This document shows, piece after piece, positions 34,934 through 42,378 of a stretch of DNA of 64,000 nucleotides. The DNA comes from Flavobacteriaceae bacterium PS02338 (GTDB lineage Bacteria; Bacteroidota; Bacteroidia; Sphingobacteriales; Sphingobacteriaceae). Both the position numbers and the translations under genes were made by a program. Location of the stretch: contig JASCOD010000002.1 of the NCBI GenBank assembly GCA_029959615.1, positions 496,001 through 560,000 on the forward strand, read 5' to 3'. Each line of letters starts with the position of its first letter. Within the stretch, counting starts at the first letter, position 1. Below the pieces are notes generated by a model. The model worked only from the letters and a program-made list of their open reading frames with translations, ran no database searches and was not told the DNA's origin.

Positions 34934-35368
34934 TTATGAAACTACAATTTCTTTGTGCTCGTCTTTAGCTTGCTCTTTTTTACCTATAGTTATAGTTAAT
35001 ATACCATTTAGATATTCTGCGTTAATCTTTTCAGCATCAATACCTTCTGGCATAACAAACGATCTAGCGAATGACAAGTATTCGAATTCTTTACGAGTGT
35101 AATCTTTTTGTTCTTCAGTTTGTTCTGCTTTCTTTTCTGCCCAAACAGAAAGGTTGTCTTTTTTTAATTCAATTTTAAAATCTTCTTTAGTTAAACCAGG
35201 TGCAGCCAACTCAATTTTATAATGGGTAGCGGTTTCTAAAATATTCACGTGAGGCATTTTATTTACTCCATAGTTTTTATTTAAGGCATCACTAAACAAA
35301 GAGTCAAATACATTGTTAAAGTATGGTGCTGTGTTTCTGGTTCTGTTGTTGAATTTTACTAAGCTCAT
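34934..35368 (-). CDS. Small heat shock protein Hsp20
   Basis: A 144-residue alpha-crystallin-type chaperone. It has the N-terminal LVKFNNRT, then the beta-sandwich (HVNILETATHYKIELAAPGLTKEDFKIEL) and the conserved ...AEYLNGILTITI strand. It holds unfolding proteins in the cytoplasm in an ATP-independent way. AAGGAG (35377-35382) lies 8 bases before the ATG, a rare strong Shine-Dalgarno for this genome and consistent with high induced expression. A terminator follows. Confidence 0.94.
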   Translation of the reverse strand: MSLVKFNNRTRNTAPYFNNVFDSLFSDALNKNYGVNKMPHVNILETATHYKIELAAPGLTKEDFKIELKKDNLSVWAEKKAEQTEEQKDYTRKEFEYLSFARSFVMPEGIDAEKINAEYLNGILTITIGKKEQAKDEHKEIVVS

Positions 35369-35376
35369 TTTGATAT

Positions 35377-35382
35377 CTCCTT
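35377..35382 (-). promoter_or_regulatory. Shine-Dalgarno of hsp20
   Basis: AAGGAG on the minus strand, 8 bases upstream of the hsp20 ATG. It is one of only two clear Shine-Dalgarno sequences I noticed (the other precedes mqnE). Confidence 0.6.
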
Positions 35383-35446
35383 TTTATTTTTTTAAACTTT
35401 AATTGTTAATCACCCTTATTCAAACCACATTCCAATCCTAAAAAAT

Positions 35447-35938
35447 ATGATTTTTAAGACATTTTGGCGTAAAAAAGAAATTATAAAAGACAAAAAGTCA
35501 GATTTAGAAATAAAAACCGACGTTTTCAAATATAGAACAGACTTAGAAATGCGATTTACAGATCTAGATATGATGGGGCATGTGAATAATGCAGTGTATT
35601 TTACCTATATGGAAATAGGAAGAACCAAATATTGGCAACAGGCCATTCATTGGGACTGGAAGAAAACGGGGGTAGTAATTGGTAAGGCCGAAAATATTTA
35701 CATTAAGCCGCTTCATTTAGGTGATAAAATAAGTATCTATGTTCGTACGTCGCGTATTGGCAATACAAGCTTTGATTTAGAGTATATCATTGTCAAAATC
35801 AAAAATGGTGAAGAAATTATCTGTAGTAAAGGTAAAACCGTTTGTGTAGTTTATGATTACGAAAGCAAAAGTCCTGTGGTAATTCCAGATAAGGAAAGAA
35901 GTAAAATGATTGATTTTGAGCAGCTGGAAAGAAGTTAG
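35447..35938 (+). CDS. Acyl-CoA thioesterase with N-terminal extension
   Basis: A 163-residue hotdog protein whose domain begins near residue 33 (EMRFTDLDMMGHVNNAVYFTYME). It is preceded by a basic extension (FWRKKEIIKDKKSD) absent from the two other hotdog proteins in the window. The D-x-D-x-x-GHVNN signature places it among 4HBT thioesterases. It may act on fatty acyl-CoA. Divergent from hsp20. Confidence 0.87.
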   Translation: MIFKTFWRKKEIIKDKKSDLEIKTDVFKYRTDLEMRFTDLDMMGHVNNAVYFTYMEIGRTKYWQQAIHWDWKKTGVVIGKAENIYIKPLHLGDKISIYVRTSRIGNTSFDLEYIIVKIKNGEEIICSKGKTVCVVYDYESKSPVVIPDKERSKMIDFEQLERS

Positions 35939-35955
35939 AGCTTTAAATTTAAAGC

Positions 35956-36315
35956 TTAAAGTTTTTTATAGCTAAGTTGTACAAAAGAATGCCCTATTTG
36001 TCCGGGCATTGGTGGATTCATTTTTCTGATACCTACTTTTGCAGTAAGTATAAATGGATAGTTGCCTTTAACCGCATCCAGTATGTTCTTTACAACCGTC
36101 TCCAAAAGCTTCTGAGTGTTGCTCATTTCCCTTAGAATAATATGGTTGAGCACTTCGTAATTTACGGTTTTGTCTAAATTTTCGGTGTCGTCATTAGCCT
36201 CAAATGTTACTTCTACATCAACCATAAAGATGCATCCAATCAAGTGTTCTTCGGGATAAAATCCATGAAGTGCGTGGCATCTAACATCTCGTAAAGCAAC
36301 GGTCTGAGTGTACAT
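35956..36315 (-). CDS. folB: Dihydroneopterin aldolase
   Basis: A 119-residue FolB-type protein: VALRDVRCHALHGFYPEE (the conserved G-x-x-x-x-E region), DKTVNYEVL and a C-terminal KMNPPMPGQIGHSFVQL. It cleaves dihydroneopterin to 6-hydroxymethyl-dihydropterin in folate synthesis. Monocistronic; its stop lies 17 bases from the stop of the converging thioesterase. Confidence 0.93.
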   Translation of the reverse strand: MYTQTVALRDVRCHALHGFYPEEHLIGCIFMVDVEVTFEANDDTENLDKTVNYEVLNHIILREMSNTQKLLETVVKNILDAVKGNYPFILTAKVGIRKMNPPMPGQIGHSFVQLSYKKL

Positions 36316-36352
36316 TTTCTTTAAAGTTTAGCGAGTGCAATTATACCTAAAT

Positions 36353-36386
36353 TTTGCTTAAGGATTGAGGTATTTTACTAACTTTG
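36353..36386 (+). promoter_or_regulatory. Promoter of the glutaryl-CoA dehydrogenase gene
   Basis: TTTG (36353-36356) and TAACTTTG (36379-36386) with a 22-base spacer, 35 bases before the ATG. Confidence 0.5.
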
Positions 36387-36421
36387 ATGATAACCAATTA
36401 GAAACCTAAATCCTTTTTGAC

Positions 36422-37612
36422 ATGAGTAAATCAGCAAGAAAAGACCTTTACGAAGCTCCTGATTATTATTTGGTAGACGAACTTTTATCTGAAGAACATT
36501 TATTGATCCGATCTACTGTAAGAGACTGGGTAAAGAAGAAAGTGAGCCCGATTATTGAGGATTATGCGCAAAGGGCAGAATTTCCGAAACAACTCATCAA
36601 AGGTTTGGGAGAGATTGGTGCTTTTGGCCCTACTATTCCTGTAGAATACGGTGGCGCAGGACTAGATTATACTGCTTACGGTATTATTATGCAGGAAATT
36701 GAACGTGGAGATTCTGGTATTCGTTCCACAGCCTCGGTACAAGGTTCTTTGGTAATGTATCCGATCTATGCTTATGGCACAGAAGAACAACGCAAGAAAT
36801 ATCTACCCAAATTAGCTACTGGTGAATTAATGGGATGTTTTGGTCTAACCGAACCAGATCATGGCTCAAATCCGGGTGGTATGGTGAGTAATATTAAAGA
36901 TAAAGGTGACCACTATTTACTGAACGGTGCTAAAATGTGGATTTCTAATGCTCCGTTCGCTGATATCGCTGTAGTTTGGGCCAAAGATGAGGAAGGAAAA
37001 ATTAGAGGAATGGTTTTAGAGCGTGGAATGGAAGGTTTTAGTACTCCAGAAACACATAACAAATGGAGTTTAAGAGCTTCTGCTACTGGTGAGCTCGTAT
37101 TTGATAATGTGAAAGTTCCAAAAGAGAATGTATTTCCAGATATCAAAGGGTTAAAAGGTCCGTTGGGATGTTTGAATCAAGCTCGTTATGGTATTGCTTG
37201 GGGCGCTTTAGGTGCAGCTATGGATTGCTACGATACGGCCTTGCGTTATTCCAAAGAGCGTGAACAGTTTGGTAAGCCTATTGGTGGTTTCCAACTGCAA
37301 CAGAAGAAATTAGCAGAAATGATTACCGAAATTACCAAAGGTCAATTGTTGGTTTGGCGTTTAGGTAAACTAAAAAGCGAAAATAGAGCTTCTGTAGAGC
37401 AAATATCAATGGCAAAACGTAACAGTGTAGAAATAGCCTTAGATATTGCCCGTAATGCTCGTCAAATGCTAGGTGGCATGGGTATCACTGGAGAATACTC
37501 GATTATGCGCCATATGATGAACTTAGAATCAGTAGTAACTTATGAAGGTACACATGATGTTCATCTACTAATTACAGGTATGGATGTGACTGGATTGAAT
37601 GCTTTTAAATAA
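36422..37612 (+). CDS. Glutaryl-CoA dehydrogenase-type acyl-CoA dehydrogenase
   Basis: A 396-residue FAD enzyme. It has the GCFGLTEPDHGSNPGGM FAD-binding block, WISNAPFADIAVVWAK, and the C-terminal VVTYEGTHDVHLLITGMDVTG with the catalytic Glu. The last block is closest to glutaryl-CoA dehydrogenases, which oxidise and decarboxylate glutaryl-CoA to crotonyl-CoA in lysine and tryptophan breakdown. A general acyl-CoA dehydrogenase is the alternative. Monocistronic with its own promoter. Confidence 0.9.
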   Translation: MSKSARKDLYEAPDYYLVDELLSEEHLLIRSTVRDWVKKKVSPIIEDYAQRAEFPKQLIKGLGEIGAFGPTIPVEYGGAGLDYTAYGIIMQEIERGDSGIRSTASVQGSLVMYPIYAYGTEEQRKKYLPKLATGELMGCFGLTEPDHGSNPGGMVSNIKDKGDHYLLNGAKMWISNAPFADIAVVWAKDEEGKIRGMVLERGMEGFSTPETHNKWSLRASATGELVFDNVKVPKENVFPDIKGLKGPLGCLNQARYGIAWGALGAAMDCYDTALRYSKEREQFGKPIGGFQLQQKKLAEMITEITKGQLLVWRLGKLKSENRASVEQISMAKRNSVEIALDIARNARQMLGGMGITGEYSIMRHMMNLESVVTYEGTHDVHLLITGMDVTGLNAFK

Positions 37613-37618
37613 TCCAAT

Positions 37619-37727
37619 ACCATAACGGATCAGGATTTTAGGATTGACAAGATTTTCATGATTTCCAATTAAAACATCCAAAATCCTGTTCATCCTAAAA
37701 TCAAGTAAATCCTGATCAAGACAATTA
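37619..37727. repeat. Palindromic repeat, upstream bracket of GxxExxY gene
   Basis: GATCAGGATTT (37628-37638) and AAATCCTGATC (37707-37717) are perfect complements, and an inner GATTTTAGGAT / ATCCTAAAATC pair nests inside. The whole text is repeated in direct orientation at 38117-38230, on the other side of the GxxExxY gene. It ends 6 bases before the gene's ATG. Confidence 0.85.
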
Positions 37728-37733
37728 ATAAAT

Positions 37734-38114
37734 ATGACTATAGACGAGATCACATACAAAGTAAACGGTTGTGCCATGAAAGTACACAATACTTTAGGTA
37801 ATGGATTTCAAGAAGTAATCTATCAAAGATGTTTGGCTATTGAATTAAGCAGGTCTGGATTGATATATGCAAGAGAAGTAGAACAAATAATATATTATGA
37901 AGATATTGAAGTTGGAATGAGAAGAGCAGATTTCATTATCGAAAACCAAGTTGTAGTGGAATTAAAAGCCGTAATAAATTTAGAAGATGCTCATTTGGCT
38001 CAGGCTAAAAATTATGTTACTGCTTACAAGTTTCCCATCGGATTATTAATTAATTTTGGCAGTACAAGTTTACAGTTTAAGAAAGTTTATAATTCAAATC
38101 ATAAATATAGCTAA
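37734..38114 (+). CDS. GxxExxY protein (PD-(D/E)XK-like)
   Basis: A 126-residue protein with the defining motif GFQEVIY (Gly24, Glu27, Tyr30). A nuclease-like core shows Asp66 (RRADFII), then Glu76-x-Lys78 (VVELKA), the spacing of PD-(D/E)XK folds. A QAKNYVTAY helix and a LLINFGS strand follow. Biochemical activity is unknown. The gene is bracketed by two direct copies of a palindromic repeat, suggesting it moved with them as a unit. Confidence 0.88.
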   Translation: MTIDEITYKVNGCAMKVHNTLGNGFQEVIYQRCLAIELSRSGLIYAREVEQIIYYEDIEVGMRRADFIIENQVVVELKAVINLEDAHLAQAKNYVTAYKFPIGLLINFGSTSLQFKKVYNSNHKYS

Positions 38115-38116
38115 AC

Positions 38117-38230
38117 ACCATAACATATCAGGATTTAAGGATTAATTGATTTTCATGATAAGAATTGATAGGTAGAGATTTTACATCCTGTTTATCCTAA
38201 AATCCGGTAAATCCTGATACAGACAATTAA
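38117..38230. repeat. Palindromic repeat, downstream bracket of GxxExxY gene
   Basis: A second direct copy of the element at 37619. It shares ATCAGGATTT, GATTTTCATGAT, ATCCTAAAATC, GTAAATCCTGAT and AGACAATTAA in the same order. Arms ATCAGGATTT (38127-38136) and AAATCCTGAT (38209-38218) are complementary. Confidence 0.85.
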
Positions 38231-38238
38231 GCATTCAG

Positions 38239-38628
38239 ATGAAAACATTTAAAAAATATATACTCCTACCCGCTCCTCCCGAAGAGGTTTATTTAGGTTT
38301 AACCAAAGCTCAAAGTATCCAATTGTGGACTGGTGCCGAAGTAGAATTTACAGAAGAGGCTGGTACTGAATTTTCTTTTTGGGATGGAGACATTGTGGGC
38401 AAGAATTTAGAATTTGAGCCGGGTAAGAAAATTGTGCAGCAATGGTATTTTGGTGAGGAAAATGAACCGTCTATAGTTACCATCAAGCTGCATCCAGACA
38501 AAAAGGGAACTTCGTTAGAGTTTGTACAGACCAATATACCAGGAGAAGATTATAAAGATTTTACCGACGGAATTAGTGAGTACTACTTAGGTGGTTTAGC
38601 CGATTTCTTTGAGGAAGAAGATTATTAG
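38239..38628 (+). CDS. START-like (SRPBCC/AHSA1-type) domain protein
   Basis: A 129-residue single-domain protein of the helix-grip fold: PPEEVYLGLTKAQSIQLWTGAEVEF at the N-terminus and a SITIK-like strand, ending in the acidic ADFFEEEDY. The family binds hydrophobic ligands or stimulates Hsp90-like chaperones; no ligand is known here. It ends 3 bases before a DUF1801 gene, with which it is presumably co-transcribed. Confidence 0.82.
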   Translation: MKTFKKYILLPAPPEEVYLGLTKAQSIQLWTGAEVEFTEEAGTEFSFWDGDIVGKNLEFEPGKKIVQQWYFGEENEPSIVTIKLHPDKKGTSLEFVQTNIPGEDYKDFTDGISEYYLGGLADFFEEEDY

Positions 38629-38631
38629 TGG

Positions 38632-38982
38632 ATGTTGAGCGAGCTTGACCAGTTTTATCTCAATAAAGAGGAGCCTACGCAAAGTTGTTTGTTAGGTTTA
38701 AGAGACATCATTTTGGCTGTAAATAATGAGATTACGGCAGAATGGAAATACAAATTGCCTTTCTTTTATTATCGGGGTAAAATGCTTTGCTACTTATGGA
38801 TTCATAAAAAATATAAACATCCTTACATTGGTTTTGTAGACGGCAATTTGTTGCATGACGAAGATTTATTAGTTGAAAAAAGGGCAAAGATGAAAATCTT
38901 ACTAATTGATCCGTTACAAGATCTACCTTTCGAGAAAATTAGTGCGTTAATCAAGACTGTCCTTAAATTCCGAAACAATTAG
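38632..38982 (+). CDS. DUF1801 protein
   Basis: A 116-residue protein of the DUF1801/YdhG-like fold, with an ILAVNNEITAEWKYKLPFFYYRGKMLCYLWIHK core. Fold relatives include frataxin-like iron-binding proteins, but no function is assigned. The ATG lies 3 bases after the stop of the START-like gene. Confidence 0.82.
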   Translation: MLSELDQFYLNKEEPTQSCLLGLRDIILAVNNEITAEWKYKLPFFYYRGKMLCYLWIHKKYKHPYIGFVDGNLLHDEDLLVEKRAKMKILLIDPLQDLPFEKISALIKTVLKFRNN

Positions 38983-39015
38983 CATTGCTAAACTGTTCCC
39001 TAATAAATTTATGTT

Positions 39016-39231
39016 ATGGGAAAATCACTAGGTATTTTGTTAATTGTAGTTGGATTAATTATGGTCGTATGGAGCGGCTTTACCTACACCAAAAAGGAAA
39101 AAATAATTGACGCCGGAGCCATCGAAATTTCCGCCGACAGGCAAAAAACTATTAATTGGCCGCCTTATGCTGGTGGATTGGCAATGCTAGTTGGTGTTAT
39201 TGTTTATGTTGCTGCCAAACGAAGGGAATAA
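39016..39231 (+). CDS. Small two-segment membrane protein
   Basis: A 71-residue protein with two hydrophobic segments (LGILLIVVGLIMVVWSGF and YAGGLAMLVGVIVYVAA) joined by a charged linker (KKEKIIDAGAIEI, NWPPY). The KIIDAGAIEI and WPPYAG pattern recurs in small Bacteroidota membrane proteins of unknown role. Confidence 0.75.
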   Translation: MGKSLGILLIVVGLIMVVWSGFTYTKKEKIIDAGAIEISADRQKTINWPPYAGGLAMLVGVIVYVAAKRRE

Positions 39232-39327
39232 GAAAGCCAGCGAACAAAATGTTGCTGGCTATATGATATAAGCAAAAATTATAATTATTTATTTTGCTAG
39301 TAGGCTTAAGTATCCTTTAATGTTGAC

Positions 39328-40485
39328 CTAATAATCGTCGCTAGTAACAGTTACAATAGCATCACGTAAATTATAGTTAGAAGCCATTACTTCACCATAA
39401 GCACCAGTGCTTCTGATTGCAATTAAATCATTCCTTAAAGTCTCTTGCAAAGGAACTTCTTTCCCAAAACAATCTGTGCTTTCGCAAATCGGCCCAACAA
39501 CATCATACTTTACACTTTCAACTTTTAATTTTTGACTTAGATTTTCAATCTGATGATAAGCCTGGTACAAAGCTGGACGCATCAATTCGGTCATGCCGGC
39601 ATCTAAAACGATGAAATTCTTTTTCTTTCCGTTTTTCACGTAAAGCACACGACTAATCAAAGACGAAGATTGACCAACCAAAGCCCTACCCAACTCGAAA
39701 TGCACTTCTTGATGAGATTTGATCTCCAAGAAATCGGCAAATATTTTAAAGTAAGCTTCGAAATTCGGAATTTGAGCATTAGGATTGTGATAGTCGATAC
39801 CTAAACCGCCACCAACATTTAAAACCTTAACTTTAAATCCTTTATCCTCAAACCAAGCTGCAAATTCATTTACACGTACACAAAGGTTTTTGTAAACGTC
39901 TAAATTGGTAATTTGCGAGCCGATATGGAAGTGAATGCCTACAAATTCTAAATTCGCTGAAACATTTAAGATATCAGCGGAAGCTGGCATGTCCCAAGAG
40001 TTAATCCCAAATTTATTTTCATCTAAACCGGTAGTGATATTTGCGTGCGTATGTGCATCTACATTTGGATTAATACGGATAGCTACCTTCGCTATTTTAC
40101 CCTTTTTCTCCGCAAGTTCATTAATTACTTGCAGTTCTTGCAACGATTCTACGTTAAAGCAAAAAATATCCTGATCTAAGGCATAATTAATTTCCCTATC
40201 CGATTTTCCTACTCCCGCAAAAACTACTTTATTGTTTGGAAAACCACTTTCTATCGCTTTTTTAACCTCTCCTCCACTTACCGCATCAGCACCAAAACCA
40301 ATCTGTTTAACCTGTGCTAAAACCTTATCGTTAAAATTTGCTTTCATGGCGTAATGCACATGGAAATCATAAGCTTTAGCCGCATCACTACAAACCTTTA
40401 ATGTTTGTCTCAACAAATTAAGGTCGTAATAATAAAATGGCGTTTCTAAATTTGAAAAATGTGCTATATCTTTATCCGAAAACAT
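39328..40485 (-). CDS. lysA: Diaminopimelate decarboxylase
   Basis: A 385-residue PLP enzyme of the alanine-racemase-like fold. PLP Lys48 is in HYAMKANFN, and GIHFHIGSQI, NVGGGLGIDYH and CESTDCFGKEVP (with the catalytic Cys at the dimer site) are visible. It converts meso-diaminopimelate to lysine. It is slightly shorter than many LysA proteins, as is common in this phylum. The aspartokinase gene follows upstream on the same strand. Its 5' end lies 4 bases from a divergent small ORF. Confidence 0.95.
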   Translation of the reverse strand: MFSDKDIAHFSNLETPFYYYDLNLLRQTLKVCSDAAKAYDFHVHYAMKANFNDKVLAQVKQIGFGADAVSGGEVKKAIESGFPNNKVVFAGVGKSDREINYALDQDIFCFNVESLQELQVINELAEKKGKIAKVAIRINPNVDAHTHANITTGLDENKFGINSWDMPASADILNVSANLEFVGIHFHIGSQITNLDVYKNLCVRVNEFAAWFEDKGFKVKVLNVGGGLGIDYHNPNAQIPNFEAYFKIFADFLEIKSHQEVHFELGRALVGQSSSLISRVLYVKNGKKKNFIVLDAGMTELMRPALYQAYHQIENLSQKLKVESVKYDVVGPICESTDCFGKEVPLQETLRNDLIAIRSTGAYGEVMASNYNLRDAIVTVTSDDY

Positions 40486-40489
40486 AATC

Positions 40490-40657
40490 TTGAAATTTAT
40501 ACTACTGTCCTTCTTCGCCTTTTTGGCTTTTATCTACGTTGGTAACTATATTGATTACCGTCGCGGAAATATTAGCCGCAGAGAGTTCGAAAGAAGAATT
40601 CGTATCTCAATTGTATTGATATTAATCTTTGTATTTATTTATTTCTACTATCGTTAA
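40490..40657 (+). CDS. Small membrane protein with TTG start
   Basis: A 55-codon ORF starting TTG at 40490 and ending TAA at 40655-40657. Translation gives two hydrophobic segments (KFILLSFFAFLAFIYVG and ISIVLILIFVFIYFYY) around a basic, charged middle (YRRGNISRREFERRIR), a typical two-pass membrane topology. No ATG is available in frame nearby. Its start is 4 bases from the divergent lysA start, so its promoter would lie inside lysA. Probably real, but the start is uncertain. Confidence 0.5.
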   Translation: MKFILLSFFAFLAFIYVGNYIDYRRGNISRREFERRIRISIVLILIFVFIYFYYR

Positions 40658-40672
40658 CCGATGTAAAATTTT

Positions 40673-40731
40673 ACCACCTAAGATACTTAAGAAAACCTAA
40701 GTCTTAGATGTACTAAGATGTCTTAGGTGGT
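40673..40731. repeat. Palindrome between small ORF and lysC
   Basis: ACCACCTAAGA (40673-40683) and TCTTAGGTGGT (40721-40731) are perfect 11-bp arms, with a further CCTAAGTCTTAG self-complementary centre. It lies downstream of lysC on the minus strand. Confidence 0.75.
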
Positions 40732-40746
40732 TATTTATAAAAAGTT

Positions 40747-42060
40747 CTACTCAAAAATTCTATTGTGCAAGCTTCTCAACGCTTCTACTTTGTCATCAGT
40801 ATTGATCAAAAGCGAAATGTTATAAGCACTACCTCCATAAGAAATCATTCTTACAGGTAAGTGTTTAATCGCATCCAATACTTTTGAAGCAAAACCATGT
40901 TTCTCCGCACCAAAATCACCCACTACACAAACAATAGTTTGGTTTCTGTCTAGTTCTACACTTCCAAAGGAATTCAGCTCTTCTACAATTTTATCTAGGT
41001 TATCGGTAAAGTCAACGGTTAAAGAAACCGCAACCTCCGAAGTAGTAATCATATCTATTGGCGTTTTGTAGCGCTCAAAAACTTCGAAAACTTTACGCAA
41101 GAAACCGTAGGCCAATAACATTCGGCTCGATTGGATCTTAATTGCAGTGATTCCATCTTTCGCAGCAATAGATTTGATTTTACCTTTTTCACTCTCCGTA
41201 CTAATTACCGTACCGAAAGCTTGTGGTTCCATCGTATTTAACAAACGAACTGGGATTTTATATTTCTGTGCCGGAAAAACCGATTGTGGATGTAAAATCT
41301 TGGCTCCAAAGTAAGCTAACTCAGCAGCTTCATCAAACGACAAATTAGCAATAGGTTTGGTTCCCTTTACAATACGTGGATCGTTGTTGTGCATTCCGTC
41401 AATGTCAGTCCAGATTTGAACTTCCTCAGCCAAAATTGCCGCACCTAATAAAGAAGCTGTGTAATCACTACCACCACGACGTAAATTATCTACTTCACCA
41501 AAGCTATTTCTACAAATAAACCCTTGGGTAATAAATAAGTTAGTATCAGGATTTGCCTCTAAAATTGGCGTTAAATTCTCTGTAGTGTAAGGAATAACAG
41601 GTTCATTATCTTCATCAATTTTCATGAAATCTAATGCGGGCAATAATACCGAAGATACACCGATAGATTTCAAATAAACATGGTATAAAGTAGTAGATAG
41701 TAATTCGCCTTGGGCTAATACTACTTTATCTTCAATAGCTGTAAATACATTGTTAGCTAAAGAAAGTAAGAAATTGAAATGGTAATCAACCACTTCTTGA
41801 CCTTGCGCTCTAAAATCTCCTTCAGGTAAAAGTTCAGCTACAACAGCATCGTATTTATCCTTTAAAGTATTGATTAATTCGATGCCCTTCTTCTTATCTT
41901 CCTTCAATAACGCATTAGAAATTTCAACCAAGTTATTCGTAGTGCCAGACATTGCCGATAATACCACGATTTGTCTTTCTGTTGGATTAACGATATCCAA
42001 CAATTTTTTCATACGTTCTGGGCTACCCACAGAGGTGCCACCGAATTTTAAAATTTTCAT
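40747..42060 (-). CDS. lysC: Aspartokinase (monofunctional)
   Basis: A 437-residue aspartate kinase with MKILKFGGTSVGS at the N-terminus (the KFGGTS motif), RRGGSDYTASLL and EVQIWTDIDGMHNNDPRIV, followed by C-terminal ACT-type regulatory segments. No homoserine dehydrogenase is fused. It phosphorylates aspartate at the entry to lysine, threonine and methionine synthesis and is usually feedback inhibited through the ACT domains. lysA lies downstream on the same strand. A second aspartokinase is at 53865. Confidence 0.93.
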   Translation of the reverse strand: MKILKFGGTSVGSPERMKKLLDIVNPTERQIVVLSAMSGTTNNLVEISNALLKEDKKKGIELINTLKDKYDAVVAELLPEGDFRAQGQEVVDYHFNFLLSLANNVFTAIEDKVVLAQGELLSTTLYHVYLKSIGVSSVLLPALDFMKIDEDNEPVIPYTTENLTPILEANPDTNLFITQGFICRNSFGEVDNLRRGGSDYTASLLGAAILAEEVQIWTDIDGMHNNDPRIVKGTKPIANLSFDEAAELAYFGAKILHPQSVFPAQKYKIPVRLLNTMEPQAFGTVISTESEKGKIKSIAAKDGITAIKIQSSRMLLAYGFLRKVFEVFERYKTPIDMITTSEVAVSLTVDFTDNLDKIVEELNSFGSVELDRNQTIVCVVGDFGAEKHGFASKVLDAIKHLPVRMISYGGSAYNISLLINTDDKVEALRSLHNRIFE

Positions 42061-42378
42061 TAGTTATAATTTGTTTTCAATTGTAATGAATCTATCCTAT
42101 TTTTCTTAGGTCTTTATATCTAAATTTCTCTTTCGAAAAATAGTGATGGTTTCATTTAATTTTTACTTGTTACGAAACTATTCCAATTATCTCAGAATGA
42201 TTTCATTTTTTAGGTTATAGGATATAGATTTTTATTATTATTGTAACGGGTCGTGAAAATAAATAAAAGACTGTTAATTTCAGCCAAATCAGCAAAATAA
42301 AATATCGATTGTTTAAATTTACCAAACCCAACCGAATGTAATTTGTCTCTATATCGACATTAAACCTTATCAATTAAT
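42061..42378. other. 318-base divergent intergenic region
   Basis: Lies between divergent lysC and the phosphohexomutase gene. It is A/T-rich, with no ORF, hairpin or repeat I can support. A TAATTTG near 42350 resembles a shortened promoter box. Both promoters should be here. Confidence 0.5.
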
